64,000 nucleotides of DNA, taken from Allobosea sp. BH3 (lineage in GTDB: Bacteria > Pseudomonadota > Alphaproteobacteria > Rhizobiales > Beijerinckiaceae). Below, in pieces: positions 16,564 to 25,754 of the stretch. Made by a program: the position numbers and the translations under genes. Position 1 is the stretch's first letter. Every line of letters begins with the position of its first letter. The notes under the pieces were generated by a model. That model searched no databases. It had not been told where the DNA came from and was given only the letters and a program-made list of their open reading frames with translations. The stretch is taken from positions 62,001-126,000 of the forward strand of contig NZ_JAIMCA010000006.1 in NCBI RefSeq assembly GCF_025499465.1. Direction: 5' to 3'.

Positions 16564-17609
16564 TCGACCGCCCCGCGCGCCCGATTCCGCAGCCAGAAGG
16601 GCAGCCCCGAGAGCAGCGCCCGCAGCGTCGCCTCGTTCTGGTGCAAGCCGTTGAGCGAGACGCGCGGGAGCGCGTGAGGCCGCCCGGCATGCTCGGGGAC
16701 GAGATGGCCCGGCCGTGTCGTGACCGCGCTGGCGAAGCCCGCCTCTCGCGCCAGTGTGAATTCGCGTGGGCCGGCCGATGTCGGATCGCCCACCGGATAG
16801 GCGAAATGGCGGATCGGCATCCCCAATTCGGCCTCCAGCCGCTCCCGGCTGTCGACGATCTCGCTGCGGGCGGCCCCGGCTTCGAGCTTGGCCAGTCGCG
16901 GGTGCGTCATCGTATGGGCGCCGATGGTCACGCCCGGTGCACCCGAAAGCGCCCGCAACGTGTCCCAAGGCAGGCACTCACGCTCGGTCAGCGTGGCGGA
17001 ATCGATGCCGACCTGCGCGGCCAGATCGGAAATCGCCGAAAGCAGAATCGCTTCCGGTCCGTTGCGCAGACGCCAGTAGAGCCTGTCAAAGGCTTTCGTC
17101 TTCTCGGCGTCGGTCCCGGACCCAGCGGTGAAGTGACCGTCAGGCAGGGCAAGATCGAGCTGCTGCAGCGCGCGGACCGCCTCCTCCAGTTCGAGCCACC
17201 AGAGCCGCGCGGTCCGATCGGCAAAGCCAGGGGTGACGAACAAGGTCCAGGGCGCGCCGTGCTTCGCCAGCACCGGCCAGGCATGCTCGACATTGTCTCG
17301 ATAGCCGTCGTCGAAGGTCAGAGCGACGAAGAAGCGCCCTTGCTTCGGCTGTTGCAGCCGCAGCAGCGCCTCGTCGAGCGAGACGATGTCGTAGCCCTCG
17401 GCGCGGATCAGACCGAGGGCGGCATCGAGAAAATCCGGCGTGATCTCCAGCAGGGCGTTGGGCGCGAAGCCCCGTGCCTCACGCGGGCGAACATGGTGCA
17501 GCGTCAGGATGACGCCCGCACCTTGCGCAAAGCCGCGGCTCCAGCGGTCCGCGCCCGTCGCCGCCATCAGCTTGAATGTGGCCGCGATGGCCTTGTGACG
17601 CCCGTTCAT
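16560..17609 (-). CDS. polysaccharide deacetylase (NodB-domain) family protein
   Basis: A 349-residue carbohydrate-esterase-4 family protein. The NodB motifs are visible: LTFDDGYRDN (motif 1, catalytic base and metal Asp) and HTMTHPRL (motif 2, metal His residues), followed by RHFAYPVGDP. No clear signal peptide, so it could act in the cytoplasm on a lipid-linked or nascent sugar. ATG 17609 was taken; TTG 17624 is an alternative. It stands at the edge of the exopolysaccharide locus and is divergent from the GNAT gene, suggesting a role in sugar modification. Confidence 0.88.
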   Translation of the reverse strand: MNGRHKAIAATFKLMAATGADRWSRGFAQGAGVILTLHHVRPREARGFAPNALLEITPDFLDAALGLIRAEGYDIVSLDEALLRLQQPKQGRFFVALTFDDGYRDNVEHAWPVLAKHGAPWTLFVTPGFADRTARLWWLELEEAVRALQQLDLALPDGHFTAGSGTDAEKTKAFDRLYWRLRNGPEAILLSAISDLAAQVGIDSATLTERECLPWDTLRALSGAPGVTIGAHTMTHPRLAKLEAGAARSEIVDSRERLEAELGMPIRHFAYPVGDPTSAGPREFTLAREAGFASAVTTRPGHLVPEHAGRPHALPRVSLNGLHQNEATLRALLSGLPFWLRNRARGAVD

Positions 17610-17709
17610 CGCCCATCCGTGCAACCGCCTGCTAACGCTGTCGCATGATGGCGGAGCGAGGCCGAGGGAATGTGGCCGATCCGTTCACAATGACGGGTTA
17701 AGAGGAGCC

Positions 17710-18891
17710 ATGCCCGCCGCAGGTCATACGCCCTGGCACTCGATCTCCATCGAGAGCGATATCGCCACGCTCGAAGCGCCATGGCGCGCCTTCGAAGCGA
17801 AGGCGCTGGCGACGCCCTATCAGGCCTATGGCTGGGTGCGGCCTTTCGTGGAGACCATGGGCGCCGCGCCGGATGCGGCATGCCGTTATGCGCTGGTGCG
17901 CGACGTGGCGGGCGAACTCGTTGCGCTGCTGCCGCTCGCCATCGTGCGCAGACACGGCATCCGCTTCGCCACCTTCATCGGCGACAAGCACGCCAATTAC
18001 CATATGGGCCTCTACGCTCCGGCGTTCGCCGCCGGGCTCGATCCACTGCTGGCACGCCAGATGCTGCAGGAGATCGGCGCCGCCATCGGCGGGCTGGACG
18101 CGTTCGCTTTCCTCAACCAGCCTCGTTCCTGGCAGGACATCGCCAATCCGGCCGGCCTCATCGCCGCCGGCCGCAGCCCGAGCCAATCGTACAAGCTCGC
18201 TCTCGTACCCGGCGACAGCGAGGCCGCGCTGAAGCGCGCGATGAGCAGCCACGCCCGCAAGAAGCTCAAGAACAAGCATAATCGCTTCAGGGATTTCGGA
18301 CCCTCGGCGCTGATCCGCGCGACGACGCCGGCCGAGATCGAGCGGGTGCTCGACGCCTTCCTTTCACAGAAGGCCGAACGCTTCCGCGCCATGGGCCTGC
18401 CAGACCCCTTCGCCGCCCCTGCGATGCGAGCCTTCCTGAGGCAGGCAGCCCAACCTTCCGGGTCACGGCCTCCTGCGATCGAGCTCCATTCGCTGGACCT
18501 GGCCGGCGCCTGCGTCGCCACTTATGTTGGCGCGGTGCAAGGCGGGCGCTTCTCGGGCATGGCGACCTCGTTCGACCTGGCGAGCCCTACGGCCAGGACG
18601 AGCCCGGGCGAAATCCTGCTCGCAGAGTTGATCAGGCTGAAATCCAGCGAAGGCTTCACGGTCCTCGACCTCGGCGTCGGCGAGGCGCGCTACAAGACGA
18701 CGTTCTGCGACGACAGGGACGAGCTGGTCGACACCTTTCTGCCGCTGACCCTGAAGGGCCAGCTCTTCACCGCGGCAGCGCAGACGCAGAGCGCGCTGAA
18801 GCGGTGGATCAAGAACTCGCCGATGGCTCTCAAGCTCGCGCGCGCTCTTGCGGGGCGGCTGCGAGGCAAAGCCGTAGCCGAAGCCGAGTAG
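17710..18891 (+). CDS. GNAT-family acetyltransferase, CelD/BcsL-like
   Basis: A 393-residue protein of the BioF2-like (Acetyltransf_6) GNAT type found in cellulose and exopolysaccharide loci. The N-terminal half has GNAT-like strands. A basic linker (SSHARKKLKNKHNRFRDF) follows around residues 178-195, and the acceptor half contains GRFSGMATSFD and FTVLDLGVGEARYKTTF, the usual family end motif. It probably acylates an amino sugar or lipid-linked sugar. It converges with the Wzz-like gene with a 9-base gap. Confidence 0.85.
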   Translation: MPAAGHTPWHSISIESDIATLEAPWRAFEAKALATPYQAYGWVRPFVETMGAAPDAACRYALVRDVAGELVALLPLAIVRRHGIRFATFIGDKHANYHMGLYAPAFAAGLDPLLARQMLQEIGAAIGGLDAFAFLNQPRSWQDIANPAGLIAAGRSPSQSYKLALVPGDSEAALKRAMSSHARKKLKNKHNRFRDFGPSALIRATTPAEIERVLDAFLSQKAERFRAMGLPDPFAAPAMRAFLRQAAQPSGSRPPAIELHSLDLAGACVATYVGAVQGGRFSGMATSFDLASPTARTSPGEILLAELIRLKSSEGFTVLDLGVGEARYKTTFCDDRDELVDTFLPLTLKGQLFTAAAQTQSALKRWIKNSPMALKLARALAGRLRGKAVAEAE

Positions 18892-18900
18892 AGGCGCCGC

Positions 18901-21057
18901 TCAGGCCTCGACCGTCTCCGCCTCGCGCGACTCTCCCGCGGCCGGCGCGGGAACATCCGCATCGATGATCAGGGTCACAGGCGCCTCGGTGAGCTCGCTC
19001 AGGCGATAGGCCGCTTCCAGAGCATGGCCGTTGCCGACGCTTCCGCCCATCACCAGAGCACCCTGGGCACGGCGGGCGATGGCGCCCAACGCGGGGCCCT
19101 CCTCGGTGGAAGAGGCGGCGACCAGAACCCAGTCATAGGTTTCGCAGAGCGCTTCGAGCGCCGCCTCGACCAGATCGGGCGCGGCAAGGACCGCCACGCG
19201 CCCGGCTCGGCCCGGCCCGATGCGATGCAGCCGCGAGCCGGATGCGCGCATGATGATGTCGGAGAACAGCGCTTCGCCCGCGAGCAGTTCGGAGAAGCCG
19301 ACCTCGCCCTCGTCGTTATCCGCAGTGAGATCGACGAGGATCGAGCGGCAGCGCTGCGCCAGAAGCTCTGCCAGATCCCGCGGGTTGCCGGCCCCTTCGC
19401 TGCCGCCATCGAGGACGAGCACCAGCGGAGCCTTGCCGCTCGCCGCTTCCTGCGTGCGCTCGGCGATCTCGGCGAGCGTCTCATCGGCACGGCTGGAATC
19501 GAGCCGGATATGCCCGATCCGACCGGCATGGGTCAAAAGCCCGCTGACCCGGTCCCGACGCGGCGCGTCCGGGGTCGGCACGCCGGGAGCCACCTCGTCC
19601 TCGGCGCCCACAGTGACCCAGCGCGGCCCGCCCGGCGCGCTGGGCAGCGGCCTGCCCTGCCCACCCAGCAATTCGCGGGTCACGATCGTCGCGAGCGCGA
19701 TCAGGAAGGTCGCCAGCGTCGCGACCACCATGATCGGCACCTTCTTCGGGAAGGAAGGCTCGGTCGGCTCCACGGCCCGCGAGATGATGCGGGCATCGGC
19801 CGGCGTGGCATTGAGGGTGTCGCGCGCGACCGCCTCGCGATAACGCTGCATGTACTGCTCGAGCTGCTCGCGCAGAGCGCGCGCCTCGCGCTCGAGGGCG
19901 CGCAGCTGCACCTCGCTGTCATTGGCGCTGGAGACGTTCTTCTTCTGGCCGTCGAGCGCAGCCTGGAAGCTTTCGACCCGCTGGCCGGCAATCTTGGCTT
20001 CGTTCTCCAGCGTCCGGACGGCCCGCTCGACGGCGGCGCGAAGCTGGCTTTCCAGATCGGCGAGCTGGGCGTTGAGTTCCTTGATCCGGGGATGCTCCGG
20101 CAGGAGGCTGCGCGACTCCGCGGCGATCTGCGCGCGCAGGTTCACGCGCTGCTCGATCATCCGGCGGATCAGGTCGTTGTTGGCGACGTCCGGGATCTCG
20201 AAGGTGCGGCCCTGCTTGATCGCGTCGCGGATCAGCCCCGCCTTGGCCTGAGCCTCCGCCTGCTGGCTGCGGGCGGTAGAGAGCTGCGCCGAGAGGTCAG
20301 TGAGCTGCTGGGAGGTGATGGTATTGTTGTTGGGCCCGACGAAGAGGCCGTTCTTCGAGCGGAAATCCTCGACCTTCGCCTCGGCCTCGGAGACGCGCTT
20401 GCGCAGCGGCTCGATCGTGGTCAGGAGCCAGTTCGAGGCGCTGCGGGCGTTCTCCTGCTTCGCCTGCTCCTGGAACTCGAGATAGGTCTCGGCGATGATG
20501 TTGGCGCCCCTAGCAGCCAGCGCCGGATCGCGCGAGGTGAATTCGACCGCGACGATGCGCGACCGGCCAACCGGATAGACCAGCAGCCGCTCGAAATATT
20601 TCTCCAGCACGCGCTCCTCCGGGGAGCGGTCGGCCGGATGGGCGGCGAGCCCGATCATCACCGCGAGCTTGCGCAATGCGCTCAGCGCGCCGACGCCGGA
20701 ATCGAATTCGGAATTCCCGACAAGCCCGATGCGCTTGATCGCCTCGCGAGCGAGGTCACGCGACATGATGACCTGGACCTGGCTCTGCACGGCCTCGGCA
20801 TCGAACTGGCCGGCGGCGTCCGGAAGGGTTTGGCCCGGGAGGGTGTAGAAGCTGCCACGGCTTTCCAGCAGCAGCCGCGTCTCGCCCGTATAGCGCGGCG
20901 TCACGAGGTTGACCGAGACGAAGGCGAGGCAGAGGACGGCCAACGTCGGTAGGACGATCCAGAGCCGACGGCGCTTGATCGCAACCCACAGCGCCGAAAG
21001 GTCGAGCATGTCGCCTCGACCATCGCCACGAGCATCAGTCCCAGATCGATCGGTCAT
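18901..21057 (-). CDS. Wzz/GumC/ExoP-like polysaccharide copolymerase with degenerate kinase domain
   Basis: A 718-residue inner-membrane protein. It has TM1 at about 34-52, a periplasmic Wzz domain, long coiled-coil segments (about 200-460) and TM2 near 485-505. It is followed by about 200 cytoplasmic residues that align in outline with a BY-kinase/MinD-like domain (LVLVLDGGSEGAG, ILVDLTADN, WVLVAASS). The Walker A lysine and a C-terminal tyrosine cluster are missing, so autokinase activity is unlikely. Role: sets chain length and bridges polymerase and outer-membrane exporter. Divergent from the export gene. Confidence 0.9.
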   Translation of the reverse strand: MTDRSGTDARGDGRGDMLDLSALWVAIKRRRLWIVLPTLAVLCLAFVSVNLVTPRYTGETRLLLESRGSFYTLPGQTLPDAAGQFDAEAVQSQVQVIMSRDLAREAIKRIGLVGNSEFDSGVGALSALRKLAVMIGLAAHPADRSPEERVLEKYFERLLVYPVGRSRIVAVEFTSRDPALAARGANIIAETYLEFQEQAKQENARSASNWLLTTIEPLRKRVSEAEAKVEDFRSKNGLFVGPNNNTITSQQLTDLSAQLSTARSQQAEAQAKAGLIRDAIKQGRTFEIPDVANNDLIRRMIEQRVNLRAQIAAESRSLLPEHPRIKELNAQLADLESQLRAAVERAVRTLENEAKIAGQRVESFQAALDGQKKNVSSANDSEVQLRALEREARALREQLEQYMQRYREAVARDTLNATPADARIISRAVEPTEPSFPKKVPIMVVATLATFLIALATIVTRELLGGQGRPLPSAPGGPRWVTVGAEDEVAPGVPTPDAPRRDRVSGLLTHAGRIGHIRLDSSRADETLAEIAERTQEAASGKAPLVLVLDGGSEGAGNPRDLAELLAQRCRSILVDLTADNDEGEVGFSELLAGEALFSDIIMRASGSRLHRIGPGRAGRVAVLAAPDLVEAALEALCETYDWVLVAASSTEEGPALGAIARRAQGALVMGGSVGNGHALEAAYRLSELTEAPVTLIIDADVPAPAAGESREAETVEA

Positions 21058-21237
21058 GGGCCACCTTCAGGAACGCAGAACGCACGCGCTCCCGCAGGAA
21101 CGCAGGCCTCATTAGGCATCGATCAAGGTTAGTGCCGGGTTAAGACGCGCCGGGGGGCAAATCGGGCGCGACGCCGGGGAAGCCTTTGTTAACCATATGG
21201 CACCTAAAGCTTGGGCGAGTTCTGGACTGGATAATCT

Positions 21238-21813
21238 GTGATGAGTCGACGCATCACCTCTTTCGCCTTGGCCTGCCTGGTCTCGGCCGCCGCCATGGTG
21301 GCAGGTGCGTGCGCGCCTTCCTACACCTCGCCCTATGCCTTTTCGGAACCGGCCGGCCCCTATCGGCTTGCGAGCGGCGACCGGCTGCGCATCATCGTCT
21401 TCGGTCAGGACAATCTCTCGAACATCTACGCTGTCGACGGCTCGGGGCGCATCGCCATGCCGCTGATCAACACCGTCGAGGCGCAGGGCCGGACGACACA
21501 GCAACTCGCCCAGGCGATCGAGGCGAAGCTGCGCGCCGGATATCTGCGCGAACCCAAGGTCTCGGTCGAAGTCGAGACCTATCGCCCCTTCTTCGTGCTG
21601 GGCGAAGTCACCAATTCCGGGCAGTTTCCCTATGTGAACGGGATGACGGTCCAGACGGCCGTGGCCATCGCTGGCGGCTTCACTGCGCGCGGCCAGCGCA
21701 ATTCGGCCGAGGTCACCCGCCAGATCGAGGGGCAGACCGTGACCGCGACCGTGCCGATCACCTATCCGGTGCAGCCGGGCGACACCATCACGATCAAGGA
21801 ACGCTGGTTCTGA
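21238..21813 (+). CDS. polysaccharide export protein (Wza/ExoF-like, Poly_export + SLBB)
   Basis: A 191-residue secreted protein with an N-terminal hydrophobic signal (residues 5-25) ending AGACAP. The Cys could be lipidated, although the lipobox is weak. YRLASGDRLRIIVFGQDNLS starts the Poly_export domain. An SLBB-like segment (RPFFVLGEVTNSGQFPYVNG) follows, as in short ExoF/GumB-type exporters. Start is GTG 21238 or ATG 21241. It is the first gene of a short operon with the GT4 glycosyltransferase, 19 bases downstream. Confidence 0.9.
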   Translation: MMSRRITSFALACLVSAAAMVAGACAPSYTSPYAFSEPAGPYRLASGDRLRIIVFGQDNLSNIYAVDGSGRIAMPLINTVEAQGRTTQQLAQAIEAKLRAGYLREPKVSVEVETYRPFFVLGEVTNSGQFPYVNGMTVQTAVAIAGGFTARGQRNSAEVTRQIEGQTVTATVPITYPVQPGDTITIKERWF

Positions 21814-21832
21814 GGCACGGCGGAACGCTACG

Positions 21833-22999
21833 ATGACGGACGCTCCCTCCCCGCGCCGCCTGCGGATCCTGCATGTCTTCCGGGCGCCGCTGGGCGGGCT
21901 GTTTCGCCATGTGCTCGACGTCGCGCGCGGGCAGGCCGAGCGCGGCCATGCCGTCGGCATCTTCTGCGATTCGAGCACCGGCAGTTCGCGGACGGTGGAG
22001 CAGTTCCGCGGCCTCTCGGACCTGCTTGAGCTTGGCCTGACGCGGGTGCCGATGTCGCGCTACCCGAATGCCACCGATGCGGCAGCACAATGGTCCGAGA
22101 TCGCCCTGTGCCGACGCCTGAAACCCGATGTCGTGCATTGTCACGGCTCGAAAGGCGGCGTCTACGGCCGGTTTCCCGCGCTTCTTTCTCCACGGCGCCG
22201 CTATGTCACCGCCTACACGCCCCATGGCGGGAGCTTCAACTACAAGCCGGGCACCACCGAGCATAAACTGTATATGGGCGTGGAACGCCTGCTCGAAGGC
22301 GCGACGGACAGCTTCCTCTTCGAGAGCCGCTTCATCGCCGACCGCTTCGAAGCCTATATCGGCCACAAGCCGCGCACCGCACATCGCGTCGTGCTGAATG
22401 GCATCTCGGATGCCGAGTTCGAGCCGATCGACCATACCGAAGCGAGCTTCGACCTGCTCTATCTCGGCGAGCTGCGCTCGGCGAAGGGTGTCGACACGCT
22501 GATCGAGGCATTGGCATTACTGCGCAGCCGCGACGGCATCTCTCCCCGCATCCTGATCGTCGGCTCCGGCCCGGACGAGGCGGAACTGCGGCAGATGACA
22601 GTGGAGCACGGCATCGCCGAGCAGTGCGTCTTCGAGCCGCCCGCCCCGATCCGCAAGGCGCTGGCCAAGGCCCGCATCATGGTGGTCCCGTCCCGAGCGG
22701 AGTCCCTGCCCTACGTTATTCTGGAGGCTGCCGCAGCGGCGCAGCCCCTTGTCTCGACCGATGTCGGCGGCATTGGCGAGATCCTGGGACCGCGCCATCG
22801 CCACCGGCTGATCAAGGCGAACGACCCGACCATCCTCGCCGATGCGATCGGCACGATGCTCGCCACGCCGGAGGCCGAACGCCGGGCGCAGGCCACGGAC
22901 CTCGCCGCCAATGTCCGCGAGAGTTTCCGCCTCGACAGCATGATCGACGGAGTCATCGCTGCCTATCGCGAAGCCTTGCAGGCTCGCGGGCTCGCCTGA
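21833..22999 (+). CDS. glycosyltransferase family 4 protein
   Basis: A 388-residue GT-B fold retaining glycosyltransferase. The N-terminal domain begins RILHVFRAPLGGLFRHV (acceptor loop). The C-terminal domain has LYLGELRSAKGVDTLIEAL, ILIVGSGPDE and the EX7E motif in ESLPYVILEA (about residues 289-297). It adds a sugar to the lipid-linked repeat unit on the cytoplasmic face. Donor and linkage are unknown. Co-transcribed with the export gene. Confidence 0.92.
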   Translation: MTDAPSPRRLRILHVFRAPLGGLFRHVLDVARGQAERGHAVGIFCDSSTGSSRTVEQFRGLSDLLELGLTRVPMSRYPNATDAAAQWSEIALCRRLKPDVVHCHGSKGGVYGRFPALLSPRRRYVTAYTPHGGSFNYKPGTTEHKLYMGVERLLEGATDSFLFESRFIADRFEAYIGHKPRTAHRVVLNGISDAEFEPIDHTEASFDLLYLGELRSAKGVDTLIEALALLRSRDGISPRILIVGSGPDEAELRQMTVEHGIAEQCVFEPPAPIRKALAKARIMVVPSRAESLPYVILEAAAAAQPLVSTDVGGIGEILGPRHRHRLIKANDPTILADAIGTMLATPEAERRAQATDLAANVRESFRLDSMIDGVIAAYREALQARGLA

Positions 23000-23007
23000 G
23001 CGGACGC

Positions 23008-23343
23008 TCAGACCAGCTTCAGCGCCGCGACGCCGACGATCACCAGCAAGATGCCTAACCAGCCGGCCGGCCTGATGCGCTGCCCGAAGGCCAGCGCGCC
23101 GATCACGGCCGTGAGCACGAGCCCGACTCCGCCCCAGACCGCATAAGCCACCGCGAGGTCCATGCCCTTGATCGCCTGGGCCAGCGCCGCAAAGGCGCCC
23201 ATGACGAGAAGGATTCCGCCAGCACCGTGCATCCGGCGCTTCATGCCGTCGGAGAGCTTGAGCAGATAGGTTCCGGCGATCTCGAGCGCTACCGCGAGCA
23301 GCAGCCAGAGGAAGGGGGCGAACTGAGCAAGGGAGGCATTCAC
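23008..23343 (-). CDS. small multidrug resistance (SMR) family protein, second of a pair
   Basis: A 111-residue, four-helix SMR protein with the essential membrane Glu21 (VALEIAGTYLLK) and the YAVWGGVG motif in helix 3. Its start overlaps the stop of the neighbouring SMR gene by 4 bases. Such overlapping pairs usually form an obligate heterodimer (EbrAB/MdtIJ type). Substrate unknown: cations, polyamines or lipid-linked sugars are possible. Confidence 0.88.
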   Translation of the reverse strand: MNASLAQFAPFLWLLLAVALEIAGTYLLKLSDGMKRRMHGAGGILLVMGAFAALAQAIKGMDLAVAYAVWGGVGLVLTAVIGALAFGQRIRPAGWLGILLVIVGVAALKLV

Positions 23344-23708
23344 GCGAACCTCCCGCCTTCATGCCCAGGCTGCTCCCGATCCTCCTCGTGACCGATACCT
23401 CGCTCGATCAGGAGGATGCCGGCCAGGATTGCGGCGAGGCCCAGCGCACGGCCCGCCGTGAGGTGCTCGCCGAAGAGGAGATGGCCGATTGCGGCGACGC
23501 CGACGATGCCGAGCCCCTCCCAGACCGCATAGGCGACCGCCATCGGGATGACGCGCAGCGCGAGGCTGAGCAAAGCGAAGGAGAGGCCGATCAGGACGAG
23601 CGGCAGCGCGCCGACCAACCAGGGAGCCGCGACAGCCGATTTGAGGGCAGCCGTGCCGGCGATCTCGACGGCGATGGCCGCGAGCAGAACCAACCAATGA
23701 AAAGACAT
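23340..23708 (-). CDS. small multidrug resistance (SMR) family protein, first of a pair
   Basis: A 122-residue SMR protein with four helices, Glu15 (AVEIAGTAALK) and YAVWEGLG in helix 3. It has a longer charged C-terminus (GHEEDREQPGHEGG) than usual. ATG 23708 is taken as start; the frame extends to 23768, but the extra residues are not SMR-like. It is placed inside the exopolysaccharide region on the opposite strand to most of it. Confidence 0.87.
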   Translation of the reverse strand: MSFHWLVLLAAIAVEIAGTAALKSAVAAPWLVGALPLVLIGLSFALLSLALRVIPMAVAYAVWEGLGIVGVAAIGHLLFGEHLTAGRALGLAAILAGILLIERGIGHEEDREQPGHEGGRFA

Positions 23709-24212
23709 GTTGCACACGGGCGAAGCCGGCGCTGGAAGCCGCGTTGCGGCGCAGGGACAGCCAAGCAATCGTTAGAGTTTGAAATCGACGATTCCGAAAA
23801 GAAGCGATTGCGGAGATATTATCCCGGCAATCGGCGCAGGCGACGAAACAACTCCGCCAACGCGATGCTCTCTACGAGCAATATGTGCTTCTCAGACACT
23901 CATCGCGAAGGAATATGCCCACATCAATGCATTCTGTCAACTTATCGTGTTTTTCGACGCCGCCGAACCGATTGAATACACTACATTTTTCACGAGCACT
24001 GACCTTAGGCAAGACATTGTGCCGTCAGGACAAAATCGACTTTCCGCAAAGCCCGTTTTTGGCGCGCGCCGGGACGCTGCAGGCGATGATCCGCCACGCG
24101 CCGCGCTTCTGGAAAACGATGGCTCGACGGCTTAAACCTTCCGTGAGCAATTTTCGGATAGACCGCGACAGGATCGCGGACGCTGGCTGAGCGGTCCGCG
24201 CTAGGGATAGGC
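23709..24212. other. intergenic region upstream of the priming glycosyltransferase, no gene found
   Basis: A 504-base gap, noticeably AT-richer in 23780-24010 than its surroundings. It should contain promoters for the SMR pair (-) and the wcaJ-like gene (+). Open frames inside (such as 23779-24135) lack a ribosome binding site and any family resemblance. Confidence 0.4.
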
Positions 24213-25754
24213 GTGATGGGGACATTCGATGTCCGCGACATGATGCAGGCCGGGACGCCTGCCGATCCGGGCGCTCCCGAGGTTGGTGAGGCGCGGCGCC
24301 TGTCTCCGCTGGCGGAACGCATCGCCGCCATTCCGGTCAAGCCGACGCTGTCCCCGGTTCTCATCGAAGGCGCGGCGCGGCTGCTCGACACCCTGATCGT
24401 GATCGCGACAGGTGGCCTCGTCTACTGGCTCTACGTTGCGGGCAAGACCGATTCCGCCCTGCCCTATCAACTCACGATCATCGGCCTCACTGCCGGCACG
24501 CTGATCTTCTTCCAGTCCCTGCAGCTCTATCCGATCGGGGCCCTACGCCATGCGCGGCGCACCGCTCTGCGGATCGTCGCAGGCTGGACCCTGCTCTTCC
24601 TGCTCGCGCTGGCGATCTTCTTCCTGCTGAAGATCGGCGACCAGATCTCGCGCATCTGGCTGATCAGCTTCTACCTGGGCGGCGCCGGCGCCCTGCTCTG
24701 CGGCCGGGTCGCCATCATGGCGGGCGTGCTGCACCTCACACGCACGGGCCGGCTGGAACGACGCACGGCAATCGTCGGTGGCGGCGAAGCGGGCGAAGCG
24801 CTGATCCGCGCACTGGAAGCGCAGAAGGATACCGGCCTGCGCATCTGCGGCGTTTTCGACGACCGTAACGACGAACGTTCCCCGGAGTCCGTGGCCGGTC
24901 ACCCGAAGCTCGGCACGGTCGAGGATCTGGTCGAATTCGCGCGGCGCACGCGGCTTGACCTCGTGATCTTCACCCTGCCGATCTCGGCCGAGGCGCGGCT
25001 GCTGGCAATGCTGCGCAAACTCTGGGTGCTGCCGATCGACATCCGTCTCTCGGCCCATCTCGCCAAGCTGCAGCTCAGGCCCCGCTCCTATTCCTATTTC
25101 GGCAGCGTGCCGTTGCTGGACATCTTCGACCGGCCGATCGCCGACTGGGACATCCTGGTCAAATGGGTGTTCGACAAGGTCGTCGGTACGCTGGCGCTGA
25201 TCGCGCTCTCGCCGCTGATGATCGCGGTCGCGATCGCGATCAAGCTCGACTCGCGCGGCCCGATCCTGTTCCGCCAGAAGCGCTACGGCTTCAACAACGA
25301 GACGGTCGACGTCTTCAAGTTTCGCTCGCTCTATCACGAGATGACCGACCACAAGGCCGCCAAGCAGGTCACCAAGGACGATCCGCGCGTCACCCGCGTC
25401 GGCCGCTTCATCCGCAAGACCTCGATCGACGAGCTGCCGCAGCTTCTCAACGTCGTCTTCAAGGGCGACCTCTCGCTGGTGGGACCTCGGCCCCACGCCA
25501 TCCACGCGCAGACCGCGACGCGCGCCTATGAGCAGGTCGTCGACGGCTATTTCGCCCGCCACCGGGTCAAGCCCGGGATCACCGGCTGGGCCCAGATCCA
25601 TGGCTGGCGCGGCGAGACCGATACGGACGAGAAAATCCAGAAGCGCGTCGAGCACGACCTCTACTACATCGAGAACTGGTCGGCGCTGCTGGATCTCTAC
25701 ATCCTGGCCAAGACGCCGCTCTCGCTGCTAATCCAAAGAGAGAACGCCTATTGA
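24213..25754 (+). CDS. undecaprenyl-phosphate glucose (hexose) phosphotransferase, WcaJ/ExoY type
   Basis: Starts repeat-unit synthesis by moving a sugar-1-phosphate onto undecaprenyl phosphate. The 513-residue protein has four to five N-terminal membrane helices (about 50-175), a Rossmann-like middle (TAIVGGGEAGEALIRALE) and, from about residue 315, the bacterial sugar-transferase domain with KFRSLYHEM, TSIDELPQLLNV, SLVGPRPHAI and KPGITGWAQI. Start GTG 24213 or ATG 24216. It overlaps the polymerase gene by 4 bases. Confidence 0.93.
   Translation: MMGTFDVRDMMQAGTPADPGAPEVGEARRLSPLAERIAAIPVKPTLSPVLIEGAARLLDTLIVIATGGLVYWLYVAGKTDSALPYQLTIIGLTAGTLIFFQSLQLYPIGALRHARRTALRIVAGWTLLFLLALAIFFLLKIGDQISRIWLISFYLGGAGALLCGRVAIMAGVLHLTRTGRLERRTAIVGGGEAGEALIRALEAQKDTGLRICGVFDDRNDERSPESVAGHPKLGTVEDLVEFARRTRLDLVIFTLPISAEARLLAMLRKLWVLPIDIRLSAHLAKLQLRPRSYSYFGSVPLLDIFDRPIADWDILVKWVFDKVVGTLALIALSPLMIAVAIAIKLDSRGPILFRQKRYGFNNETVDVFKFRSLYHEMTDHKAAKQVTKDDPRVTRVGRFIRKTSIDELPQLLNVVFKGDLSLVGPRPHAIHAQTATRAYEQVVDGYFARHRVKPGITGWAQIHGWRGETDTDEKIQKRVEHDLYYIENWSALLDLYILAKTPLSLLIQRENAY

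Noticed and set aside
19024-20952. 642-codon + strand frame opposite the Wzz-like gene
   Set aside because: Antisense shadow: biased composition, no domains, while the - strand frame has clear Wzz features.
23779-24135. 118-codon frame before the priming glycosyltransferase
   Set aside because: Unusual start, no ribosome site, no family; composition does not match neighbouring genes.
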